Origin: Agelas oroides
Lineage: Eukaryota > Porifera > Demospongiae > Agelasida > Agelasidae
Reading direction: 5' to 3'
DNA: 64,000 nucleotides
NCBI GenBank assembly: GCA_949130485.1
Contig: OX422200.1
Coordinates: 3,084,274 to 3,148,273 of the forward strand
Positions within the stretch are counted from its first letter, which is position 1. Each line of letters begins with the position of its first letter. The notes under the pieces are model-generated. The model did not search any database. It was given only the letters and a program-made list of their open reading frames with translations, and was not told where the DNA came from. The position numbers and the translations under genes were made by a program. Of the stretch, positions 11,901 to 22,900 are shown one piece after another.

Positions 11901-13123
11901 ACTTACAATTATCAAGGTGGATAACATTGATGAGTGTTGTTTGATGTCAATAAATAATACTTTGTCATAATGTTTGCATTAACTTTCTATTTAACAGACT
12001 TTGATGCATTGCTGCAGCAATCAAGAGCAATGCCCTTCCCCCAGAACCAGAATGTGCTCACTCTCATCTGTATGAACCCCCCGGACACTGTTCTTGTGTC
12101 AAATCTGCCTGCAAACACGCCAGAGTTTGCCATTCAAATATACTTTGATAAATTTGCTCCTGTAGCTCATGTTAGGTTTGTTCCACCAACCCAAGCCCTG
12201 CTCACTTTCAAGAGCCATGAAGGTAAGAAAGTAGATCATGCATGTATGTCAGACTTCCAAACATCTGAAATGAAGGATGTAGGGTTTTGTGTTTTGTATA
12301 TCATCTACAATTATTGTACAATAATACTTTAGCTCTCTATGTCTCTAATTATGACCACACACTCGGTGAGTTAAAGCTGGCTGCTGCAATGCTCACACTA
12401 AGGTGTGGTGTGCCAAAAAGTGAAACAGAAGTAGTAGTAGTTTAAACTCATGGGTGGTTGATAGTCTCGTCCCCAGACTCTCCCAAAAAGCAGAAAGAGG
12501 GGCTGGTGTTCTGAGCAACATTTCCTGTCACATGGAGTGGGGCCTATACGTAAAGAATGTCATAATTGCATTTATTTGACATCGTGGAATGGAGCTTATT
12601 GATGGCCTAGACTGCTGCACAGTATGGTTTACAGAAACTTGAGAAGACCACGAAGCTTCTTGGGACAGCCGAGAACAAGCTGTGAGGCAAGTATATTCCA
12701 CCTACAATTCACAGTTCAAAAAACAATTGCTTACGTCATGCATGTTTAATTACGCATTCTGCAATCTGATTCGAGCTCTCAAATCGGAGAGCAAATCCAC
12801 CCAATGTGGCAGAAAAAATCGTTCAGAACACCGTACCCTCTTTCTCAAACATGTGAAAGGGTCTGAGCACGAGACTAGGTGGGTGAGTGGGTGGGCAGGT
12901 GGGTGGGTGGGGTTAGTTAGATGGATGGATGGATGGATGGATGGATGGATGGATGGATGGATGGATGGATGGATGGATGGATGGATGGATGGATGGATGG
13001 ATGGATGGATGGATGGATGGATGGATGGATGGATGGATGGACGGACGGACGGACGGACGGACGGACGGACGGACGGACGGACGGACGGACGGACGGACGG
13101 ACGGACGGACGGACGGACGGACG

Positions 13124-13158
<35 letters not shown>

Positions 13159-16100
13159 GGGTGAACAGATGGAAGGATGAACAAACAAACAGTGGATGAA
13201 TGGATGAATGGAATACTAGTCAGATTTTAGCCATTGAGCTAGCTAACATCTGAGCTCTAAAAGCCTTCACCACAAAATTAAACGGCTATTTCACACCAAA
13301 TGTCTACCAGCGAAAATTACCAACTATATGATACTTTTGGCAAGTGCATTCACATATTTTACCTTACCTGTTGTTTTAGCTTTTTGTACCCAGGCCACGT
13401 ATACTCCTCCCATGTGGCCTGGGTGCAAGTGTTATTGCTCATGTTGAAATTGGACTCGAAAGTAATGATCTATACTCATTGTACTTGTACTAATAGGTGT
13501 GTCAAAGGTACTCAAGGAACATCATTGTCTTGGAAGTAACCATCTGACTCTTCAAGAATACTATCCATTCATGGAACTTCCACTTGTTAACGAGGAACAC
13601 CAACCGAATGATCTCACTGATGCAAAAGTTGCTCAAAAACCACAAACACCTGTTAAATCCCCACCACCAACAAAGTACGTTTGGGGTGTTCAGAAGGAAA
13701 AGATCAGCAATGAAAAGAGCATTTTTCTTCAGCGCACTTTGGGAGAGTTAAACAAGGAGCTAGAAGAAGTCCATGCAAGTGCATCAATAGAAGATGAGGC
13801 AAATGGGAAATTGATCAGCATCAAGCCTCTACCTGGATCAGGTGATTTGTCCGATTGGGAAGATAGCATTAACAGCGTTTTCCAAACCCACCTCAGTGAC
13901 TTCAGAGAAGAAAGGCAAAGTTTTCCAAAGGAAGCCAAGTTAGACATTCTTGAATACCTTGAAACTGTCAGAAATGAACATCCTGAGCTTTATGTTTCAA
14001 CCATTGAAAACACATTGATCATCGCCGGCAATGGTGATGTTGTTAACCAGGTTCTTGAAAGGGTATCTAAGATATCAGAGGAAGTCCAGATAACCCGCAC
14101 TGACGTCCCCCTTCCCAGGAAACACATTAAGTACTTGCACAAGTTTTGCAGGCGTGATCTAGATTCTGTTACTCCCTCTGTTAAATATACCCTTGACCCA
14201 GAAACCGGGATTATACCTATAACTGCAAATCCCAAGGGGTTAGAAGCATTCATGCAAATGATAGATGAGAAGACAGCTTCCATATCTGAAAAAACAATGA
14301 AACTCACCCCAGATGGTTACAAGTTGCTACATTCCAAGAAGGGGATTGAGAAGATAGAAACTGAAGCAGGGCCTCGTATTACTCGTCTTGTGTATGATTT
14401 TGAAGTTACCACTTCACAAGAGCATGACAGTGCTGCTTTCCATCAGCTGTGTTTCCTCTCCACAGAGAAGGAAGTTTGCAAGGATATAGTGAGAGCTCTC
14501 AAACCTTCAGTGAAGGAAAGGACTGTTAATGTCTCACAAACAATGCTAAAGGTCTGTAGTTCTCAAGAATGGCAGAAGTTTGAGCAACAACTTGCAAGTG
14601 AATTTTTTGTCTTAATTTCAGTCAAGTCCAGTGAGATTGTAGTAACTGGAGAACTGATTGCTGTTGATGGCATTGCTGATAAAATTCAGAAGTTTTTGGC
14701 TGAGCAAACCAACATACAAGTATGCTTGGAATTTCAAATTAGCGAATGGAGAGTATTAAGGGACAATTGTTCCAGTGAAATCACAGGAGTCAAAGACCAA
14801 GCGAAAACAAGGAATGTTGTGGTTGTCTTCCCGAGGCCGAATACCACAGCAAGTACTGTTAAAGTCACCTTACGTGGAGAGCCTGCTGCAGTATCAGATA
14901 TCAAAGTGCAGGTTGAAATGCTGAAAGCTAATGTTCACCAGAAAACCACTAAAGTTGCTGGAGTGCCAGCACTAATGCATGTTCTCAAAGGCATGGAAGA
15001 CAAGCTGAAAGTCCTTGAATCAAGCTACAAAGCAGTGATTGAAGTCGACATTGAAAGTGGAGAGAATGGAGCATCAGGTCCCGCTGAGCCTGCTGGAATA
15101 CTTCCTCAGAAATTATGTGGTGCCACTGCTCCAGATGCAACCCAAGTGTCAGTTTTCACTGGAGATTTCACCCAGCACCAACATGTAGGAACTATAATTA
15201 ACTTCATCACTCCGAACCCCAATGTGCAACAAGGCACTATGAAGTTGTTGATTGATGCAGGTGGAGCTGAAGTGCAAACAGACTTTGAAGACAAAGTTTC
15301 GCAGTTTATGAGCCTAACTCCTCCTCAGGTGATAAAGAGCAGACATGGGAAACTGAAGTGCATGCTGCTCCTCCACTGTATTATACCTCCCTGGAATGGA
15401 GGAAATCAAAATGAAGCTTTCTACCTTGAAGAAGCACTCAAAGCAGCCCTTTGCAGCACCAAATTGCATGGTTCACTGCTCATCACTCCTGCCACATCCT
15501 TGCCCTTTAAATATCCCCCAGATGTCTTTGCTTCAAAGGTTGTAGAAGTGTTAGTGCACAAGCCAGTGGGTATGCACTCTTCTGACATTCAGGCCACAAT
15601 ATATGTTGACGAACTTTCACATGCCAATCATTTTGAGGACTGTCTGAAAGCACAGAACTTTCAGATCAATGTCAGTGTCTCACAACGAAGTCCTGCTAGT
15701 CCTAATGCTCCACTAGTCAGTAAACCCAATATTGTAAAGGCATCTGCCAAAGCAATTACCAGTCCAATTTCTTCATTCATCAAAGTAACCAAGGGAGATA
15801 TGCTTCAACACCAGGTAACTACATGCATGTATTTTACTGAGCTACTGGTTTGTACCATGGCTCCCTCTTTTTTTTAGTGATTTTTGTTCTCTGTGTGCCA
15901 TAATGCTTAGAACCTGCCGATCATTCACAGTACTGTATAATTTGTTCCTATTCGTATTTTTCTTAGGCTGATGTCTACATTAATTCCACCAATCGCGACC
16001 TGAATCTCTCTCAGGGTCAGATTGCTCCAGCTTTGCTCAAAGCCTGTGGTAAAGAGCTGCAGAAGGATTGTGATGCCTATGCACCCCTTGAACCCACAGC

Positions 16101-19100
16101 AGTTGTCGATACCCCTGCCCAAAACCTCAAATGCAAGTATATTTTTCATATAGCTCTCCCTGACTACAAGACAAGAGGATCTGAAAGGGTATGTAACAGA
16201 TTTTATTTTACCCTAGAAATAAAAATAGTTTTGACTGTACCATTTAGTCAACTAAATCCAGGACCTTGAAGTAACAGCCGTATATCTTCCTACTTCACAC
16301 AGATTTTTCGAGAAACTGTGCAAAACCTTCTGCGTGCAGCACATGCCAAGGGGCTCACTTCAATTGTGATTCCTTCACTTGGAGTTGGAAACTTACACTA
16401 TCCTGCTAACGTGTCTGCCCGAATCCTCTTTGATGAAGTAATTGCTTTCCATGCTCGAAACCCCTCTGCAATTCAGCTGTTTCATTTTGTAATCTACAAA
16501 AAAGAGGATTACCAAGCTTTCAACAAAGAGTATGCACAACTTATGAGTGGAGGCTCAGGTTCTAAACAGGTTAGATTATTCCACAAATCTACTTCAACCT
16601 GAACTGCATGCATGTAACCTACTGTAATGCACATATAGGCAGTGCACTGCCGTATTTTGACAAAAAGGTGGTTGCTATAAATGTACTAGACTTGAGTTTT
16701 TAAAGTAGATCTACATATGCTAGCTCAGATGTTTGATGATGCACATACAATACTCCTCATTATTTTAGGTCTATTTTTATTGTTTCCTCTCTCAACTCTA
16801 GGCTCCCAAAGCTGGAGCTACAGCTGCTGTTCATCAACAAGACCGTGGTCAGACTGGGAGCACCCTACTCTATGTAATCCAAGGCAACATTGCTGATGAG
16901 AGCACAGATGTCCTTGTCAATACTACAACTGAAGACATGAACCTCTCATCAAATGCTGTTTCAAAAGCCATAGTCCGAAAGGCTGGTCCCAAACTTCAGA
17001 GTGTCTGCCATCAGCTAGTGGATAGTGGCTTAAGCTTGGAGCATGGAAATATTGCTGTAACCACTGCATGTGGTCAACTTCACTGTAAGAAAGTTTTTCA
17101 TGCCTACGTGCCAATTCGAAATACTGCTTCCAGAGCAGCCATTGACCCAAAGTCACTCATTGAGAAGATAGTGACAGGTTGTTTACAGAAAACTGCTGAG
17201 CACAATCTGCAATCTGTGTCATTCCCAGCATTTGGAATAGGAGCTGGAGGCTATTCCATTGCAGAAACAGCTGAACCAATGCTTAAAGCAATGCAGACAT
17301 TTGGGAAAACCAATCCCAAATCAGTCAAGACCATCAGAATCATGATTCTTGACCAAGGCCACTATCAAGAGTTCCATGATTATTTCTGCAAATTTTTCAA
17401 CAAGGATCCAGCTGAAGTAACTCAAGCTGGCCACGGTTTCTTGCATTCGATTGGAAGTAGCATCAAAGCATCACTAGGAATGGGGCATCATGAGAAGGGG
17501 GTTTGTGTGGAGCTTCAGTCACCAAAAGGTATAGTTTCAGTTCGAAGGACTGCAGCACTCGCCAGTTGGGCCTATCACTCTCATGCTTTAAGCAACCCAG
17601 TTGCTCTTTTTACTATATATGCAGCTTCACCACAGACCTGTGAGCAAATAGGTGAGAAGATTCGGGATGCTATACGAGAAAGATCAGTTACTGAAACGAT
17701 AAAGGAGGCAGAGCAAATTGAATTCCTCATAGAAGATGATACCCAAGAGATCCGTGACATTGGAGAAAAGCTAGGTGTAGTGATCAAGTTGATGCCAACA
17801 ATCAAAGAAATCACAATTTCTGGTGAAAAGGCAAGTGTTAGCCAGGCACAGGTGAAGATAGTTGGTATCCTTCGTGAAGTTGAGAGTGCTCAGAAGAACT
17901 TGAATCTGTATGAGTGGCAGAGTGACGATGATGGTGATTTTGAGTCATATCCCCCTGAAGCCAGTGTCAGGCTTGAAAGAGCGTACATCAAGAAGCTTAC
18001 AGCCATTGATATGACAATTGACAATGTTGACATCTTTGTTGACCTGACTAGAATGGTGGAGATCTCCAAAACTACTGGAAAGGAACGTGATGTGAGACGT
18101 GCCAGGAAGATTCATTATGGTACGTTTAGTTTAGCAACCATACTCTTAAGTTACAACCCCAATCTACATATACCAGTACATACTTCCACTTTATATTGAG
18201 TTAGTTATTGTACCACAGCATGTGCTAATGACAGTACAGTGGAACCCCGCTTAACAGACACCCCTCAACAGCGGACTCCCACAATATAACGGACAATTCC
18301 GAAGTCCCAACTGTCCTTCCATTCACTTCAATACGTAAGCAACCCCTGAATAGCAGACACCCCGCAACTCTGTATAACGGACAGTTTTCACAGTCCCAAT
18401 TGTATGCGAACAGTACTTGACCCAATTTAGTGGACACTCTTCGACCTTTTCAGCAAGATTGTCTACTATCGCTGTTGGAGTTAACAACTTGACATTAGCT
18501 TAGCACTGTTACTCGTAGTACTAGCCTCTGCTTAGCCTTCCCCACCAGTGTACAGCAAGGGAAAGCACTGAAAACAAAATCTGCAACAAGTATTTACCCT
18601 GCAAAAAGATTAAGAGTCCTTCATATTTGCTTAGGCTTAGTGTTTAGTAAGTTCATATATTTTCTCCCTTTACTGCAGACTTCCCTGACACTTGGGAACC
18701 TCAACCAGAGGAAGGAGGTAGACCGAAACCTTGCCATATGTTTGAAGTACTTGCAGGTACTGCTGAGTTCCAGGAGGCAGTAAAAGAGTTTGAGCAGACA
18801 ATGACTGGTCTTAAGTACACCATTGTTGGTGTAAAGAGGGTTCAGAATCCCAATGAGTATGTCAGGCACTGTGCATTTCGTGCGACCTTGCAGCAGAAGT
18901 ATGGGAAGCTGAAAGTAGAAGAAAGGCATCTCTTTCATGGTACTCGAGAAGATAGCATCTATGCTATTGCAGTTCAGGGCTTTAACCGAATTTTTGCAGC
19001 AGATGCTAATGGTAAGTACTAACTAGGTACCCTGTGTGGAGAAAGAGCACCTCACTCATGTTGATATGACTACAGACTCACACAGAAGTATCTGAAAATA

Positions 19101-19575
19101 ATCCGGAGTCCCCACATCTTGGGGAGATTAAGCACAAGCACAAACAAACAAGTGTACCAGGCACTCCTCTGTTTTTTCATGCATTGATTATTATATATGT
19201 ATGATAGTGCAGGCTATATTCACTTCAAAATATTTGTTCATCTGTCATGTTTTCTCTTTATCATTAGCTGCTTGCTTTGGCAGAGGAGCGTACTTTGCTG
19301 TTAATGCTTCCTACTCTGCTCAAGAGAAATATTCTGCTCCAGACAAGTCTGGTAATCAGCACATGTTTGTCTGCAATGTCATAATTGGTAAGTATACTCA
19401 AGGCAGGTCCTCAATGAGAATCGCTCCCCCACTTGATCCCAGTGGAAATACCCACCTTCTCCATGACTCACTAGTCGACAATACCATCAACCCAACCATC
19501 TTTGTCGCCATGGCTGACTGCCAAGCCTATCCCAAATATCTCATAGCCTTTAAGATTGACAAAAGTAAGAAATAG
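5974..19575 (+). CDS. PARP14-like mono-ADP-ribosyltransferase (RRM-macro-WWE-PARP)
   Basis: Twelve coding exons with consistent phases: 5974-6160, 7718-7948, 8230-8466, 9013-9360, 11355-11624, 11998-12222, 13497-15814, 15967-16188, 16303-16569, 16802-18119, 18679-19011, 19268-19575 (6264 nt, 2087 aa). The ATG at 5974 follows a pyrimidine tract and CAG acceptor, so a 5' noncoding exon is likely. Domain order: five RRM-like modules (about aa 15-500), KH-like region, degenerate macro 1 (about 1048-1235), macro 2 (about 1258-1430), macro 3 (about 1455-1635), WWE (YEWQ, about 1800-1875), PARP catalytic domain to the end. Catalytic His is in HGT (about aa 1961) and Tyr in GRGAYFA (about 1994). The third triad position is not Glu (YPKYLIAF), which predicts mono- rather than poly-ADP-ribosylation. 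The family acts in ADP-ribose signalling and, in vertebrates, in antiviral responses. The ortholog level (PARP14 versus PARP10/15) is inferred from architecture. Confidence 0.9.
7154..7253. mobile_element. TTGTTGGATGTT MITE, copy 1 (PARP intron 1)
   Basis: A 100-bp element with inverted ends TTGTTGGATGTTACC and GCAACATCCAACAA. It matches the reverse complement of 46126-46226 in a drebrin-like intron, over the interior and into the flanks. No coding capacity. Confidence 0.65.
9815..10156 (-). pseudogene. Antisense coding-like relic inside PARP intron 4, Cys/His-rich
   Basis: On the minus strand a stop-free stretch of about 115 codons ends at the stop 9815-9817. It has low-complexity Pro-rich sequence ([17 protein letters not shown]), an [10 protein letters not shown] segment, and a Cys/His cluster ([14 protein letters not shown]) that could bind metal. 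A further coding-like segment continues downstream to about 9700 after the stop. I do not recognise the family. Composition and position within an intron suggest a decayed transposon or retrogene fragment; a nested antisense gene is the alternative. Confidence 0.3.
10750..11250. mobile_element. MITE with an internal 17-bp minisatellite
   Basis: Outer inverted repeats lie at 10750-10788 and 11212-11250 (core GTCTATCAAGCAAAA, matching over about 38 bp). They enclose roughly 23 tandem copies of the 17-bp unit GGGTAGAGTGTCTAGCC (10799-11199), with point variants in several units. It sits in PARP intron 4. Confidence 0.75.
12462..12877. mobile_element. TAGTCTC-terminal MITE, second subfamily copy (PARP intron 6)
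   Basis: Ends TAGTCTCGTCCCCAGAC and GTCTGAGCACGAGACTA. The 9-bp flanks GGTGGTTGA and GGTGGGTGA differ at one base. The interior is homologous to 4913-5323 (shared GGCCTAT-CGTAAAGAATGTCAT region). Confidence 0.75.
12920..13158. repeat. Compound tetranucleotide microsatellite
   Basis: About 120 bp of (GGAT)n passes into about 90 bp of (GGAC)n and then (GACA)n. The boundaries between motifs are sharp, suggesting successive point mutation and expansion. Long open frames here on both strands are artefacts of the repeat. Confidence 0.95.
18237..18450. mobile_element. CAGTGGAACC-type (pogo/Tigger-like) element, truncated (PARP intron 10)
   Basis: Starts CAGTGGAACCCCGCTTAAC, with diverged internal repeats of the type CAACAGCGGAC and TATAACGGACA. 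The right terminal repeat is not evident. It is related at the terminus to 61807-62219. Confidence 0.5.
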
Positions 19576-19933
19576 CTGAGACATAGCGATAGAATAGAGT
19601 GTTACTGCATACTTTGTAGGTTTTTAGTATGGTTCTAACACTTGCTGATTTTCTAGACTAGCCTGTTAGTGTAGTTTGTGAAATTTGACTAATGTACTGT
19701 GTTGTAGTACAGAAGGTTATTATCAGCTTGATAAGAAACTGCTCTGTGTATGATACTATGTATATCATTGGTTACAACACATACATGCATGCATGCATGC
19801 AGCTTCAACTATGCATGCAACTACCACCATACAGATATAGGTTGGTATAACTTATGAAATGTATGCATAAAATTGCATATACAGGTTGTTAAAGTGAATG
19901 GAAACAGTTGATATGTATATCAGGAGCAATGTG

Positions 19934-22900
19934 CTAGTTCGGGAGAACGATAAGTTGTATTGTGGGGTTTTCACTATTAAAGGCTTTTGTTATTGATGTT
20001 ACAGCATCTCTGTGTGTCTTGCCTCTTAGTCTCACACCATCAACCTCAACTATCTCAAAACCAGGCTATGGAAAGAACAACAAATACAACAGTAAATCCT
20101 GCGCTACTGAAACAAGTCTATAATTAATGTAGCCTCATTCCCAGGCCACTCCCAGAGTTTTCTCCATGGGTTCGAGATAAACTCTGGGAGTGGCCTGGGA
20201 ATGAGGCTACATTAATTGAAGCATATTCATTCCTGGTTCCAGGCTGGGTTGTTCAAGCAGCTAGTCTACTTGTCAGTCTCAAACCTGTAGAAATCCATCC
20301 TTCTCTGCAGCCCCGCCTCCTGTCACTTCCTTGACAAGTATCTCAGGAGTGGGTGTGTCCACTCCTCCTTCAATGATCAATCCTGAGCAAAACCAGAGAT
20401 GATCTTGCCTCACACATGCACATTAACTGTGTAACATGTGGGTAGTATACTAAGTATTAAGATCTGTATAGCCTAGTTTCCTGGCCAGCATCATGTTGAT
20501 CCAAATTAGGCATAAAAGTAAAATCTACAAGGTGAAGATGTGCCCAACTGTTTATGATCAGCATGAATGCTGCTCTGTGTGTTTCCAGCTGCACTATTCA
20601 TGAGCAATCAATGAACCTCATCCCCCTTTAAAAAAGCAGCCCTAGATGTTACACAATGTCACCCGCTACGGAAATTGTCATCTTCCAGTCATCCCGGTCA
20701 CTAATGAGTCTTGGTATTGGCTGAAATGCGTAATTAGGTGTGCACTGATGATGCTATTCCCACTTACCTATTCTTGAGGCACTTTTGGGAATTTCCACAA
20801 TGACTGCATTGCTTGAAGTTTGTGGCTGGAAAGTGGATGCCCTTTTCCATGGCTCTTCACTGTGGCTGTCTTGCCAAGCAAGAAACGACTCTCTTGTCTG
20901 CATACCTACTAGATCTGGCTCACAACTGTCAATGTGTGGATAGAGAAGAGAGTATACTATACTCTCAATACTTTATATCAGTTTAATTCATGTAGAGTTA
21001 TACCTTGTGGCTTTTGTTAAAATTGACTGGGCAGTGGGAGCTCCAAATGCACCCAGATCAGGTGGCCTTGGCTGAATGTTCTCATCTCTGGATTGGCGGA
21101 GAACTCTCTGACCCCCTTGATCTACAGCAATAGGGAGCAGTTGTCATGGCACACAAGAAATAACTTCTGGTATGTTGCATTTATGCATCCTCAGTCATTG
21201 CACCCACTCATTACTTAGATACTATGGGCCACAATTATAGCTGAAAGGTACTGGTATGCTCAAAATTTTTGTAGAGGGATAATGCATGACATTGTGCATG
21301 TTTCATGCCAGAATTTCTATGTTTCATAACCAGCTTCCAACATGGTTGCAGCCCAAGAATAATGCCCACTTTTAGTGCAGCAAATGCATGCAGAACTGAA
21401 GTACATGGTAGAACTAGGATACTTGTCAACAGAACTCACTTTGAATTGCTGTGAGAACTTTGTTGTACTGGTTAGCCACTTCTGTTGGCACAAAGATGAC
21501 AGCTATAATTATACATGAATTGTACATTTGCCTATAACTTTTGGCGCATAGTCAGTGGGAAACAAATTGGTTACATTCTGGTACCGTGGTTGTTTATATG
21601 ACACCACAACAGATTTTAATTGTCTCCCACAAACTAACTAGGTTATACAGATCACCTAGAGGAGCTGATACTTGCAAGATGTATAATTATATAGTAGTAC
21701 TAAGGATATCATCTCTAGCTGTGCAACTACCTTCATCTGGACCCTCCACATCTTCATATTCTGATGCCCTCCAGTGCAAAGCTTCCACTTCATGGGGAGA
21801 CACTAACACATCAAACTTCACAAGATCTGAAGGATACAAGACAGACCTGGAGGGAAGTGGGAAGTCATGTGGGACTGCATGACAACCTATGAGCAGCCTA
21901 AGCATTGTACAGCTGGCAACTGCATGTAGGTATTAAACATCCAATGTTTAGCTGTAAAAGGTATTGCAATGTGAAGTCTGTCGACCTCTGGTGAAGAAGC
22001 AAACATGAGCATGTCCAGATGGAATGTCACCAAAGAAACACCAAATCACATTCATTGTGTTTATAACTAGTGGTAGGCAAGCTTCTAACAAAGACTCATA
22101 ACTTTGACAATGCTTACTTGTCATGCATTTAACACTGCTTCTGTTAAGAACTGTCTCTGTGAGTTATTCAGTTTCTTTGATATGTACACATGCATGCAAG
22201 CATGCCGTGACTTCAGTGTTACTGAAACCATAATTACCTGATTTCTGTAAGTAGCTGTATCTTTTCTGGTGTGTCCAAGATGTCAATCAGGAACTTCACC
22301 AAATCTTTGATTTTTCTGTTCTCTTCATACTGTTGTGGAACAGACAGAAACTGGTCTTTGTATCGCTACATAATTTGGGCAATGTTTACTTCAGAGTAGC
22401 AGTTGGGAGAAATCATAGCTAAATGCATGCTGATCATTGGCATTACAACCAACACACTACATAGTGGGTTAATGACTTTGTTTATAACAATGTACTGTGC
22501 CACACGTATTATATATACCTGTTGGAGTTTTTCCTGTAGTGCTTCTACTTCCGGCTGTTCCAGGGTTCTTCTGGCCCTGTCCAGCAGCAGCTGCTTGGCC
22601 TGGCTGCCAGATGATGCCAACATAATCTGAGACCCCATGCCATGCTCAAAAAAGTGCTGACTGCTGTTAGTTGTGGGTTGCTCCCTCTGGGAATGTGCTG
22701 TGTGTGTGTCCACATGGATTCGTCTCATTGGTGGGCTAGAGGAAGTTGCTTTGGATTCATGGGTAGCCAAAGGGGACAGGCCAACCACTTTTCTTGGTTT
22801 ACTGGGTCGAAAGAGTGATGAAGAAGAACCTGGGGAAGTAAATGAGCTAGTCCTAGATCTCATCAACTAATCACATTGAGTTCCTGCAGTATTAAGACTG

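Noticed and set aside
12682-13199. Long open frames on both strands (MDGW-, RTDG-, SVRP-, HPSI-type)
   Set aside because: They come entirely from the GGAT/GGAC/GACA microsatellite, which is open in several frames.
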